Positions 46,680-59,828 of a DNA stretch of 64,000 nt are shown in pieces; within the stretch, counting starts at the first letter, position 1, and each line of letters starts with the position of its first letter. The notes under the pieces are model-generated. The model did no database searches, was not told the origin of the DNA, and saw only the letters and a program-made list of their open reading frames with translations. The stretch covers positions 33,772 to 97,771 of the forward strand of contig MNCI01026665.1 in NCBI GenBank assembly GCA_015680685.1, read 5' to 3'. Both the position numbers and the translations under genes were made by a program. The DNA comes from Gnetum montanum (lineage: Eukaryota; Streptophyta; Gnetopsida; Gnetales; Gnetaceae).

Positions 46680-49600
46680 GCTTATCTTGGTTTTAGGAAA
46701 AGCTTCACTTATTGGATGTTGATCAATTACTTTTCATTTGGTCTTTCAGGTTTGTATATGGTCATGGTCCTAGAAGGAAAGGTTTCAACAATTATATAAG
46801 GTCTTCACAATGTTTGAAATTTTGTTTTCTAAGGTACATGTGTGAGATTCCAGTAAAGAACCTTATCTCCTAATTGGAATATCACTTTCCATATTCTTTA
46901 GTCATGTCATTGCTTATTGAATTCCTTGTGCACTTCATTCAAAGATAGGACCACCAATTTGTTTTCATCTAGCACATGGAGGTTGACCAATTTTTCTTTT
47001 TAAGCTAGACTTAAATCCAAGATTTAGGTCATAGGCTATTGAAAGTGTATGGAGCTTGGATTGAACTAGAAGTGTTAGAATTTTTCTGTACACTAACTCA
47101 TAGGGAGAGTAGCCAATAGGGAGTTTCCATATTAAGCAGTAGGCCCATAGAACATCATTGAGTTTTGTACTCCAATCTCTCCTATATTTGGTTATGGTCT
47201 CTGTTAGGATCTTTGTAATCTCTCAGTTAGTTACCTCTACTTGATCGTTAGCTTGGGGGTGATAAGGTATTGTTAATTTATGTTCAACCCCCAAGCATTG
47301 CATTAATTTTCTAAAAGTGACACCTATAAAATGAGTTTTATTGTCGAAAATTAGTGCACGTGGCACCCCAAACCTATTTACAACATGTTGTTGTACAAAT
47401 CTAGTAGTAGTGGATAATGTACAATTGGTGATAGCTGCTACTTCTACCCATCTGGTGTAGTAGTTGATTGTTGCAATGATCTATGCCTTTCCAATGGACA
47501 TAGGCATGATGGGATCCATGAAGTCTAGGTTCCATATGTCAATGGGCTCCAATGGTTGAATCCACTATTGAGGATCCTCCATTCATGTGGTCATCCCACC
47601 CTCTTGTTCACAGTGTTCACAAGATCGGACAAATTGGTGGGCATCCCTAAAGATTTTAGGCTAGTAGTATCCTGCCATCAGGATTTCTATGGCTATGCAT
47701 CTTTCTGCATAGTGGCCTTCATAAGGGCCTTCGTGAGCATCCTGAAGAACATGTAATTAATCTGCATCAAGGACACACCAACGAACTGAGGCATCGACAC
47801 ACACCTTGTAAAGGTGTTCATTTATTTCCATAAAGTACTTTGTCCAATGAAGAAACTATTACTTTTTCCTAAAGTCCAAATCTTGTGGTATCTCCTAAGT
47901 AAGAAGGTAAGTGAGGATGTCATCATACCATTTTGTTTCTGTGGGAACTTGGTCATTTATTGCTCCTGTAAAGAGGAGTTCATCTGGAAATGGATCAAAG
48001 GGTGGACTCTCCTTTTCTTTATTATCCCATCTTAATCAAGAGAGATGGTCAACGACCACATTCTTAGTTCCTTTTTGATCTACCATTGTAAGATTGAATT
48101 CCTACAAGATCACGAGCCATCGTATGATACAAGGGCTTACTGCCAGCTTGTTCATTAAGAAGCGAATGGCATTGTGGTCTGTGTGCACAAACACCTTGTA
48201 ACCAAGCACATAGTACTTAAACTTGTTAAAAGAATACACCACTCCCATTAATTCTTTTTCAATTATGGTGTAATTCAATTATGCACCCGCAATGCTTTGG
48301 CTTGTGCAGTGGATGTAATATGGATATTTCTTATCATCCAACTATGTAAACACAGCTCCCAAGGCATAATTAAATGCATCTATCATGATATGAAATGGTC
48401 TAGACTAGTTTTGTGCCCATAGAATTAGAGTTTCTACGAGTTTCTCCTTTAGTAGTTAGAATGCATGTTCACACTCCTTGGTCTAAACAAATGGAGCATC
48501 TTTCTTTGTAAGCTCGACCAATGGCTTTGCAATCTTAGAGAAATTATCTATGAAATGTCAGTAGTATCCAGTGTATCTAAGGAATGATCTAACATCTTTG
48601 ACTATCTCTTTTTGGTGTGTAATTTCTTGGATGATCCTTATCTTTTCTGGGTCTACCTCAATCCCTGCCTGAGTGATTTTGTGCCCTAATACTATGCCTT
48701 CCTAGACCATTAGATGGCTTTTCAGCCAATTTTGCCTAAGGTTTATTTCAACACATCTTTTCAATACCTGCTCAAGGCAATCCAAGGCTTGCCCAAATAT
48801 AGCCCCATAGGTAGAAAAATCATCCATAAAGACTTCTACCCTACTATTAATCTACTGTTGGAAAATACTTAGGACCAAGCGTTGGAATGTTGTAGGGGCA
48901 TTGCATAGAACAAATGGCATCTTACAATATGCAAAAGTCCCCTAAGAACTCATGAATGTTGTCTTGGCTTGATCTTCTAGTATAATTTGAATTTGGTTAT
49001 AGCCACTATAACAATCCAAGAAGCTATAATAGCAATGCCCAAATATGGTCTCTAACACTTGATCCAAAAATGGCAATGGGAAATGATCTTTAAATGTTAC
49101 CATATTTAATAAACTAAAGGTGATGTAGACTCACCACTTACCACCTTTCTTTGGCATAATTACAAGTGGGTTAACCCACTGACTATCCATGATGGGATAG
49201 ATGAACCCTACCTTGAGGAGTTGTTCTATCCTCCTTGACGATCCACTTCAATTTGGGATTTAAGCGCCTCTATGGTTACCTTCTTAGCTTCATGGCTAAG
49301 ACAATGTAGATGCGATGCTGGCATATCGTTGGATCAATTCTTGTTAGTTTAGGATATGTCCAAGCAAAGGTTGTTGGCCACTTGTTGACAACCTAAAATA
49401 GCTTGTCTTTTTATTCTAGAGTAAGATTTGCATTGATTATGACTGGCTTACCATTTTTTAAAATGCATATTCCATGTTGGCTAGTAGAGTTTTTAACTCT
49501 AAGGGCTCCTACTTGAAATTATCAAGGATTTTCAACTCTCCCCAAAAGGTATCATCATTTGCTTCATCATCAAAGAGTTGGCAATGAACTTGCTCAAGTT

Positions 49601-50325
49601 CATCCATGCTTTCAACATAGGCATATGTCAAGCTCTCAATTAGTTCCATGCATAGGATGTTGCTATTAGAGTTAGCTGTCAACCACTAGGTGTCCTCTTG
49701 TTTTGTGGCTACTATATACAAGCACCTTTGAATATGTTTTTCATATGCACACTGATTACATGCTTTATTGAATGTACTCTTGATGAACCAAATCTTTTAC
49801 ATGCAATTGCACCTACTATCATTGTACGTGATGCATAGAATACGCTTCTTCTCTAATTGTTCAAATTCATTTTCCTTAGAGATTTCTAAGGAGAGGTCCC
49901 TTATACCCACACATGCATCTATTGTGCTTAACCAAGCCCTTCTCATAATGATGGTGAAGTCACCTTTATAGTTTTCAATCCTGATTACCAAAAAATTGTT
50001 AGGATAGGATCACCCACAAACTGTCATCATAATGTCTTCCACTAATTCTAAAGGAACATTGATTGATTGGTCTACTAATTCTAAATGAATATTACTCTTC
50101 TTGAGAGGTGGTAGGTTCCAAGCTTTGTACATGTCATGGGAGATGGGATTAACACCAAAACCAGAATCAAGAAGAACCTTGCATGGCTCATGTCCAGCAA
50201 TCTATAAGTAAATGAGAGGACTTCCTGGGTCAAATCTTTTCATGAAAAGATTGCCAACCTTGATCCAATCGAAAACAACATAAGTTAGCATTACAATGTG
50301 GATCTGAGATGGTACTTAGTTTGTA
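46680..50325 (-). pseudogene. Gy-III pol, protease truncated at its 5' side
   Basis: Protease about 49,790-50,320, open at 49,797-49,991 (GDFTIIMRRAWLSTIDACVG then RDLSLEISKENEFEQLEKKR). RT about 48,600-49,550, with FMDD intact at 48,819-48,830. RNase H about 48,060-48,560. Integrase about 46,680-48,050, with its first Asp in NLDFMDP near 47,505-47,530. The segment stops abruptly at about 50,325 against LTR sequence. Confidence 0.8.
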
Positions 50326-50330
50326 AAATA

Positions 50331-50674
50331 TTTATCAAGAAGCTCATCTTTATTATCATACACACTATTGTGCTCAGGTACAATAATGCTTGAATAAAGA
50401 TTTGTACACTCAATGACTCCTACTGTAGGTACTTGAGAGAAATATTCTAACTTTCAAATGTAAAAATTGCAAAAGTTTAGGTACTACTATGAATTTGATG
50501 CCCATAAACATGGTTGGGAGCTCATATTTATAGTTTTTGCTATAGTACTACATCAACGAGGCCCCATCAACATAGCAACTGCTACATCAATGCAGCCCCA
50601 TCAATGGGGCAATACCATGTAAATGGGGCCCCGTAGATGAGGGCCCATCAATGCGACACATTGACACTTCATTA
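50331..50674 (-). repeat. Gy-III 5' LTR, truncated
   Basis: Matches 41,304-41,644. Palindromic words AGGCCCCATCAACA, GCCCCATCAATGGGGC and GGGGCCCCG at 50,570-50,645. Minus TATA at about 50,520-50,530. Confidence 0.85.
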
Positions 50675-52635
50675 GTTATTATGATATCTTTCTCATTAGA
50701 TCAGGTTATGTTTGGCTTATTTGTAAACTTGGCTAGTTGAATTATTTTAATATTATTTTATTTGTTAGCTATTATAGTTTATGTGATGGTATTAACCCTT
50801 TATGATAGTTTATTTTAATATTATTTTAATATAATTTGACCATGGAGAGTTGAAAATTTTCAAAACTTTTTCCACTAGAAACTAAAGATTTATGTCCCCC
50901 ATGATGTAGAGCTTATCTCTGGTAGCATGAGGATAAAAAATAAGCTAAATCAAATTAGTGATTCCAAATTTATGACTCTAGGAAATTTTTTTGGCTCTAA
51001 AAATCACAAAAACTCTTCTTGCTTCTTGGAAAAATGATGGAAAAATGGCTAAGTGTTGCATGTATTTATAGTATTTTTATGACACATCAATAGGGTTGCA
51101 TTGACGAAGATGTGTCAATGCAATTGTTCGTAGCCAACTTTTACATTTGGAAAATGAGTAATTTTGGACAAGTTTGGGGACAAGATGAGAGCCAAATGGA
51201 AGCTAGAAACACAAAATGATTGCAATAGCATTAAAGAGGGTAATGTTGGTTTTGGAAAAGGAGTTTAAGCAGGTTGGGATGAATTTAACATGCCAAAATT
51301 AAGCAAATCTAGATGTTTTAATGTAATTGGATGAGATCAATCATGCAACTAGCCAATGGATAGGAATTTTAACTTAAGGGAGGCTAAAGGGAATGCAAGT
51401 GGATCCTCCTCAAAGCAGGTGTATGCCCTTGATGCCCTTGCGTGCCCTCATCCCAAGAAATCTATAGGCACCAAGGATGATTAATGATCATTTCTAGTTA
51501 AAAATCACACCCAATGGAGTGAATGTCTTAAGATTATGGGATCCTCAAAACAAATATGTCAAGTAGCCATGATATGAGGCAGTGGGATGGTAGGTTATGG
51601 TTTGAGAATGATGGTAGAAGAGAAAATGTTAGGTATGTGATCTACATCAAGGTCACATGAGTTCCTTGTGAAGTTTGTGATTAGAATGATCTGATATTGT
51701 TCCACCCTCAATCTAGACTAAGTCCATCTGCTTTCAATGACTTCACATTACCATATCCTAGCCCTTCAACCATCAAGAGTTCATGACAATTCCCAAAGAA
51801 CAACCACCACTCCAAGAGAAGAATAAAAAAGAAGAAGGAATATAAAAAAGTTTGTAATTAGAGGGATGCCTTTAGGCATGGCTAACATGTTTTTCTAGTC
51901 CCATAACTAGTGTTTGTAGCCCATTATTATGTCTAAGGGGTGTGCCTTAAATTCTCATTCTTTGTCGTTTTTTCACATGAACCACACCATGCAAAGATGT
52001 ACTTCCTTTAAAGGTCAACAATAAGAGTGGTGAGAGACCAATGGAGAAGAATCATAAAACTCTAGAAAGAAGTTGGAAACAGAATACAATAAGTCCCCTT
52101 GAAGTAACATGCTTTTTCATTTCTTCTTAGTCTATTCTGAGTCTATTAAGTAGCCAAATCATTTGTTACTTTTAGTTTTAATTGGAAGGACCTCATGCTC
52201 TCAAGATGCAGAGTCTCCTATAGAATGGATGAATGCCATGGTGTCATTGCTTGTTATCATGAGAAAACTAAGAACTTGTCAATAGAGGCCATAATCAAAA
52301 CACAAAAAGTATCCACTTAGCAAATCAATCATTACATTAATAGCTACATTCTTTAACTCCCAATATTAATAATAGTATTGGTAAAATCATAGATTCCTTA
52401 TCAAAAAAGATAAAGTACTGAAAGGAAAGATGTAAGAAAAGGGAAAATGTATAAAATAATTGATAAAATAGTCAAGAAAATGAAAGACATATGAAGAATA
52501 GTGAAACAAAAAAGATGAAACAATGGGTTATTCCTCACAAGATGTTAGCATGGATGGCCATCTCCCCCACAACTAAGTTAAGAGGAGAATATTTGAAAAA
52601 TAGAGCATACTTGTTCAAAGGTGTTATTATTGCTT
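50675..52635 (-). other. Gy-II spacer with internal promoter-like block
   Basis: Minus TATA box CTATAAATACATG at 51,072-51,060, preceded by CAACCCTATTGATGTGTC. The donor position at 50,916-50,915 reads GAG|ATAAGC, the conserved donor with G-to-A. Conserved blocks lie at about 51,395-51,480 and 51,870-52,000, and a PPT-like word on minus at 52,556-52,580 (AACTTAGTTGTGGGGGAGAT). Non-coding. Confidence 0.6.
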
Positions 52636-52639
52636 GTTA

Positions 52640-55600
52640 TTCTTAGTTCAAGAAAAGGTTTTACTTATTGGATGTTGACCAATAGTCATTTTTCTAGGCT
52701 TAAAGGGTTGTAAATGGTCATGGCAACCAAAGGGAAAGTTGTGTGAATGGTGTGAGATCCTTCCCATAGGGTTTGGAATTTGGTACATTAAGGTACATGC
52801 ATGGGATTCTAATAGAAGACATTATCACAAAGTTAAAGCTTAAATCTTCTTATTTGCATATCATGACATTGTTTGACATGCGCCTTATGCACTTCATTCA
52901 TAGTTCAGGCTATTTGTCAATTTTCATCTAGTACATTTAGTGTCATGAGGCATTCTTGTTGTGCTAGATTAAGATCAACTTAAAGCTTAGAAACTATTAA
53001 AAGTGTACAAAGATTAGCTTGGATTTGGAGTTAGGTAACTTCCTGTACACTAACTCATAACGAGAGTATTCAATAGGAAATCTCCATGTGGATTGATGAG
53101 CTCATAGAGCATCATTTAGTTTTGTGCTCTAGTCCTTCTTATACTTATGGATTGTAAGTGTTAGTATTTAGGTTACCTTCCTATTAGTAACTTCAACTTA
53201 ACCATTAGCTTCAAGTGATAAGAAGTTGTTAGTTTATGTTGCATCCCAAGCGTTGCATGAGTTTCCTAAAAGTAGCCCCTATAAAATGAGTCATAGTATT
53301 AGAAATAGGTGTTCTTACCACACAAAACCTATATACCATACTTTGTTAAACAAACCATGTTGTAATAAAAGATGAATAGTTTGTGACAACTGTAACTTCA
53401 GCCCACTTAGTGTAGTAGTCAACAACAATGATGATGTACACCTTTACATTTGACATGGTAGTGATGAGTCTAATAGAGTCAATGCCCCATATGTCAAAGG
53501 GATCTAGTGGTTGAATCCACTATTGGGGCCCTTCCATTCAAGTTATCATTACTTCATCTCATTGGCAATGTTCACATGAATGGAAAATATTATGGGCATC
53601 CCTAAAAATCATGGGCCAGAACTATCCTACCATCAATATTTTCACGATCATCCTCCTACCTACATAATGGCCTTTGCAAGAACCTTCTTGAGTGTCATGA
53701 AGGATTTATAGTTTATCATCATCAGGCATACACCATCGTATCAAGCTATTAGTACAAACCTTATAAAGGTTACCTTAAATTTCCATGTAATGTTTGGTTT
53801 GGTGAAGAAACTATCATTTCTTCTTGTTATCTCATTCCTGTGGAGTCTCTTGATTAAGAAGATAGGAGAGGAAATCATCATACCAATTGATACCCCGAGA
53901 AGTTTCAACATTAAGGAATTTAGCAAAGAGGAGTTTATTTAGGAATTGACCATATGTAGGCTCCTCATCCTCTCTGCTATTCCATTCCAATAGAGATAGG
54001 TGATTGGTGACCACATTTTAAGTTCTCTTTTTTTCCACCATCGTGAGATCAAACTCTTACAAAATTACCAGTCACCATATGACATAAGGACTCACCATTG
54101 GCTTGTTCATTAAGAAATGTATTGCACTATGATCCCTATGCATAAATATTTTGTAACCAAGCACAGGTTGCCTAAATCGTTTTAAGAAGTACACCACTAC
54201 CATTAGCTCCTTCTTAATGATGGTATAATTTAGTTGTGTATCAATAATACTTCCTCTGATACAATAGATATATTATGGATGTTTTTGATCATTCAATCAT
54301 GTTAACATCATTCCCAATGCATAATTGGATATATCTAACATAATGTGAAAAGGTCTAGACCAATCTAGAACACGTAGAATAGGAGTTTCTAAGAGTTTTT
54401 TCTTTACTAATTGGAATGCATGCTTGCATTCCTTAGTCTAGTCAAAGGGTGCATCTTTCTTGGTTAATTCCACTAACAACTTTGCAATTTTGGAGAAGTT
54501 CTCAATGAATTAACAGTAATAACCAATGTGTCCAAGGAATGACCTTACATCCTTAACCATTTTAGCTTGTTTAGTGATTCCTTAGATGACCCATACTTTT
54601 TCTAGATCCACCTCAATATCTTTTTCTAGAATTTTATGCCTCCAAGACTATGCCTTCTTGGACCATCAAATGGCTTTTCTACTAATTGAGCCATAAATTA
54701 GTCTCTACGTAGTGTTTTAGCACTTACTCAAGATGGTCCAAGGCTTGCTCAAAATTGGTACCATAAGCGGAGAAGTCATCAAGGAAGAATTATACACCTG
54801 TATTGATTTACTACTGAAAAATACTAAGCACCAGTTGTTGAAAAGTAGCAAGGGCATTACATAGGCAAAAGGGCATCTTTTTATATGTAAAGGTCCCTCA
54901 AGGACTTAAAAAAGTAGTTTTGGCTTGGTTATCAGGTGCAATAGATTTGGTTATAGCCACCATAACCATCTAAAAAGCTATAGTAGTCATGTTTTACAAT
55001 AGTATCTAACACTTGGTTCATAAATGGTAATCGAAAATGATCTTTGAAAGTTATCATATTTAATAGCCTATAGTCTATGTAGACCCTTCATTTACCATCT
55101 TTCTTGGGTACACTGATCAGTGGGACAACCCACTCATGATCTACAATAGGATAAATGAATCATGTCTTAAGAAGTTATTCAGTTTCATCTTTTACAACTT
55201 GCTTCAGCTTAGGATTCAACCTCTTATGCAATTGTTATTTGGGTTTGATGGAGGAATTTGTGTAAATCCGGTATTAGCATATCCTTGGATCTATTCCTAT
55301 TAGTTCATGATATGACTAGGCAAAGGCTATTGACCATTTTTTAACCACTTTCAGTAGCTTCTTCCTTTTTTCTTAAGCAAGATGGGCATTGATGATTATT
55401 GGCTTACTGTTATTAAGATAAGCATACTCTAGATTAATTAGTAAGACCCTTAATTCAAGGGGCTCCTATTTAAACTGTTCTTGGATCTCCAACTCTTTCC
55501 AATCCATCTCAATCTATGCATAGGAGAGTTGGCTACTAATCTACTCTATTTCATTCATGTATTCAATGTAAGAACTTTTGAGGCTTTTAGCTTTTTTCAT

Positions 55601-56250
55601 GCATATTTTTGAATTTTTTCCACCTTCTATTATCAACCATTAGGCATCCTCCTATTTTGTGGTTGTTGCATATAGGCACTTTTGAACAATAAATGTCTCA
55701 ACATACTTTTTTCATGCTTTGATGGATGCACTTTATATTGTCCCTATTTTCTACACACAATGGCACCCTATGTCACTATATCCGATGCATGGAACTTGCT
55801 TCTTCTTTACTCTATCAAACTCATTTTCCTTGGAATTTCCAAGGAAAGGTCTCAAATTCCCATCTTGGCATCAAGTATGTTGAGCCAATCCCTTCCATTT
55901 ATAATAGGAAAGTTCCCCTTGTAGTTATTAACATGGATCACTAGGAAATCTACAAGATAAAACCATCCACAAATGATGGTCACGATGTCTTCTACTAATC
56001 CTAAGTGAACACTAAGGGACTAATCAACAAGCTCTAGTCTAATATTGCATTTCTTCAATGGAGGTAGGTTATAGGTCTTGTACATTTCCTGTGAGATTAG
56101 ATTTACTCTAGAACCTAAATCTAGTATATCCTTACACAGATCATTCCTAGTGATCTACAAGTAGATAAGGCGACTCCCAAGATCAGATCATTTCCTAGGT
56201 AGGCGGCCAGCCATGATGCAATTAGTAATCACATGAGTCAACATGATAGT
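52640..56250 (-). pseudogene. Gy-II pol (protease, RT, RNase H, integrase)
   Basis: Protease about 55,730-56,250. RT about 54,590-55,500 with FLDD at 54,775-54,786. RNase H about 54,050-54,540. Integrase about 52,640-54,010; the first Asp region reads GIDSIRL (about 53,468-53,492), so the motif after Asp has decayed. Several frameshifts; no long open frame survives. Confidence 0.8.
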
Positions 56251-56849
56251 ATGAACATTAAAGGATAGTTGGTTTGAAGGAGGCTTGATGGTTATTTCAA
56301 AAGCAATGGATGCAAGGTTAGCAACTATATGTGGTTTCAAGGGTTTTGGTGGACTATTGATCCTGAAGAAAGCCCTCTTTTAAGTTTTAGGTTCAAAACC
56401 ATGCATATGGTTATCCTGGATATAAGTTAATAGCCATTGTTACATATTTTTGTTGCGGCTGTGGTGAAATCTCACCTTACATAGATGGAGCAAGTGGTAT
56501 TTGATGGTGTAAAGTTGGATGATGAATAAGGAGGAGTATAAGTAAAGGGAGCATCAGGTTGTGGAATATGGTTTCGATGATATTTTGGAGGGTAGTAGTG
56601 GTAATTAATATAATTGTGGATTACAAAGCCATGAGGAGATACAGGCTATTAGACATAGTATCCATAGGAATCTGGGTACTAATAAGAGAACTATTGTTTG
56701 GGTGGTGGCATCCCCCATGATTGTGGATTTTGTTATTGTTGATATTGCTCTTGAGATTGAGGTGATGCTTCACTCAAATAGTATTATGTTTGGTAGAACT
56801 ATCATCTTAGATTGCCTTGAGGATAAGACAATCTCCTAAGTGACTACCT

Positions 56850-58769
56850 TTTGCAAATTTTGGATTCAAGGTATATACCCTAGATTCCTATAGATGTAAC
56901 ATCACAGGATAACATCCCTTGTGATGTCCATACTAATAGATATCATATCCATCATCATTGGTTTTAGAATCTGCAACCTCATTTAAGATGAAAACCTTAC
57001 CTTCTTAGTGTGGATCCCCCTTGTCTATATCTCTCCTTCTGCTTCTATCTTTTTCATTACTTTTGTGCTTTGCCTTTTTTTCTATAATTTTCAAACTAGT
57101 TTGGAACTTCTCATCTAAGGAGCCCCACATTTTATCCACTTTGGCTGATATTTCAAAGATAGATTTCTAAATCAACAAGGTCTTTCTTTGCACAACTTCA
57201 TCTAGTGATGTGTCCTCCTCTATATTAGAGAAACGTAGCTCCCTTTTACAAATGGAGGGATCTTTGTTGTACTCATCTACACTCTTTCTTTTTTTCAACT
57301 CCCCTTCTTTCTTATCCACCTACTTTATTAGCCTTTGGATTTGATGGATTCTCATCTCAAAAGGTCTCCCTTGGGCATAGACCCTAAGAATGTCTCATGT
57401 TTTGTTCCAAGCCCATTTATGATATGGCAAAGTTATTCCCTTTGAGAGAATTCATGGCTTGGTTATTGGTGCATTAAAGAGTAATACCTACTCAAGGTTG
57501 CATCCAAGGTCTCATGATTTCCTTTCTTCCATTCTTGGATTTGCTTCATCATATTAGACAGTCAAAAGGACATTTAGTATTTGTTATTGAATAGTTCTAA
57601 CATTGTACTTGATTGAAAAATGGATCCTAGTTCCAAAGACTAGCACCAACATTTTTCTTCTTTTATGAATGTCCTTGGGAACAATTTCAACTTCTACCAA
57701 TCATTTTTAGTGTTCTCAAATTTACATTATATCCCTTCTCAAATTTGGAAATATTGTTCATATCGAATCGCTTAATTCTATTATCCTTCTGGTGCCTAAT
57801 AGGAACTATAACTACCTCTAAAACATTCAACATGTTTATAGTGGCCAAAAATGGTTCATCATCATCATCACATCCATGGTGGCCCCTATGATGACCATGC
57901 CTCTAATGTTGAGTTTGAGTATGTGTCCTTTTTCGGCAATGTTCTTGCTTCTCTCTTTGTTGACTCCCATCTTGGGTCCTATCATCAAAATGGGACTGCT
58001 TATCATCTCCATCATAATCCCGACCATCCCTATCTTTGTCTTTATCATAGCTCCTCCTATCAAAGTTTGATGATGAGAAGGATGATAAAGATGAAGGACT
58101 AGAAGAATGGTGCCTTCTAATCCTTATTTTTCAATCCTTATCCTAATCCATCTTTTTATCTTTTTCTTTCTCCTTGTCCTTAGATGAATGATTATGAGAT
58201 TTATCATTTGAGGCTCCTTGGCCTTTGGAACATGTCTTCCCATCACCAAGGTTCTCCAAGGTGGATTGTACCCATTGGTAAAAGATATCCTACTCAAAGA
58301 AAGGAGGAGAAACTGTGTATTGAGAGTGGCCAGAAAAGAAATCCTCGTCCTCTTTATGCAACTATAAGAATATTTATTTTAGGATCTATTTGCCTTTGAA
58401 GGCTTCATAACAAGCCTTCATGCATTTATCTTTTTGAAGATATGTTTTTATAGGTTGGTATTCCTAAGAAACTTATTCCATGCATTCATACTTAGGCCTA
58501 GTTATTTTAATACCAAAACTCATGAGTTGGGTTATGAGCATGGTATGAATAGATCGATCAGGGGGTAACACAAAGCTAGCATCCATATCTCTCTATCGTA
58601 GCTACTCATCCTAATGCATGATGAAGGTAAAGTTCGAATAATAGGGATTTGGATGGGTGTATAAGACTTTCAATAGTTGAGGCTTCTCAAAAATTCTTTG
58701 TGTCCTCTCATGTTGCCTATTGTTTTTTTCATCATGCGATGGAGATTCTAACCTATGAGTAGAACCCAT
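56850..58769 (-). pseudogene. Gy-II gag
   Basis: ATG at 58,769 opens MGSTHRLESPSHDEKNNRQH, then HPNPYYSNFTF, before a stop at 58,611. A charged N-terminal region and the gag core (about 57,400-57,800) follow. The C-terminal motif reads YDIYxYGHHKGC near 56,900-56,945, where two of the cysteines seen in Gy-I have become Tyr (G-to-A). Confidence 0.75.
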
Positions 58770-58904
58770 ATCAAAAAGAAATGTAAGTGTACCTAAAGAT
58801 AATGTTATTTTCATTATTATGAGATATATGTTTTTGTGTCCTCCTCACAATGCTTGCGTATGAATTCACTAGTTAATAATATTTTGTCCACGTAGAAAAA
58901 CTAA

Positions 58905-58923
58905 GTCCCCAACAACGATGCCA
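58905..58923 (-). promoter_or_regulatory. Gy-II primer-binding site
   Basis: Minus TGGCATCGTTGTTGGGGAC: 19 bases, four transitions from TGGCGCCGTTGCCGGGGAC. The best-preserved PBS in the window; one base from the LTR. Confidence 0.85.
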
Positions 58924-58924
58924 A

Positions 58925-59828
58925 TGATGAGCAATAGGTATCCCCTATGCCTAACTATATGAATCACAAGTGTTCACTAGTGATCTAGTCAAACTCTATA
59001 GACTTAGTTATTCAAGTGGCCAATATTCCTAAATAGTAAATTGTGTAGTTGCAAGGGCATTGTCTTCCTAACTCACACTTGTGTGTTGTCAGTACATATG
59101 GTTAAGTGTGGTTAAGGTGCATGATGTATATTTTTGTAATTATTTTTAAGATATTTTTATCCTAATAGTTAGATGATTAGATAAAAGTTTAACAATTAAT
59201 TTCCTACTAATTAGCTAATCTAGTAACTAACTATCCTAACATGGAGTAACTATTCTCACTTACCATACACATCTTGAACTAGTGTTAACACTACTAGGTT
59301 ACCAAGTGGCTATTACTAAGTCTACCAAATACCCACTACTGGGATTACCAAGTGTTAACATGTTATGCTCAAAGTGGTTATATTCACATGTTTATCATTA
59401 ATAACATTAATATTATTAATTACTTAATTACTAGCAATAATGGAAAATGCAAGTAAAGTGCATAAACATAAACTTAAGCTAGTCTAACTGTTGCAAAGGA
59501 TATAGGAAATTTCGATTTTATTGCCATCATGCTAATGTGTTCACGTATAAGGGCATTCAAATAAAACTCTGTACAATCACTTAGATCCACACTATGAACA
59601 CTTAAAAGAAAAATATTCTAACTCTAGAGAAAAGAAATTGTAAGAGTTTAACTAAGGTTATGACTAAAACATGTCATAAATGCAAGGGATGCATGCATTT
59701 ATATAGAAAATGACCGTGTTAGCACCGACTTATCTACATCAACACATCCTAGTGTTGATAAGGATATTTCGATGGGGCTACATCAACAGGGATACATTGA
59801 TACAATGTGTCTTATTGATGTCTCATTT
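58925..59828 (-). repeat. Gy-II 5' LTR (family A)
   Basis: TGATGAGCAATAGG...TCTCATTT. It contains the uninterrupted target site of Gy-I (GGATATAGGAAA, about 59,498). Minus TATA at about 59,694-59,706. CGATGGGGC and CATCAACAGGG words at 59,770-59,800. Confidence 0.9.

Larger units (their letters stand above)
40724..50674 (-). mobile_element. Gy-III: gypsy element lacking gag, inserted in the Gy-II spacer
   Basis: TSD GTTAT is perfect (40,719-40,723 and 50,675-50,679). The 3' LTR 40,724-41,644 is complete (921 bp). The 5' LTR is only about 344 bp (50,331-50,674). At about 50,325 protease sequence joins LTR sequence directly, so gag, PBS and the inner LTR part are gone in one deletion. Pol (46,680-50,320), spacer and the most complete 3' ORF of the window remain. 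Confidence 0.85.
25345..59828 (-). mobile_element. Gy-II: gypsy element inserted in the Gy-IV 5' LTR
   Basis: Ends TGATGAG at 25,345 and TCTCATTT at 59,828. The 5-bp TSD CTAAT is perfect (25,340-25,344 and 59,829-59,833). Its own sequence is 25,345-25,922, 38,546-40,723 and 50,675-59,828 (about 11.9 kb); the gaps hold Gy-I and Gy-III. Parts: 5' LTR 58,925-59,828, PBS, gag from 58,769, pol, spacer, 3' ORF remnant, PPT, 3' LTR. Confidence 0.85.
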
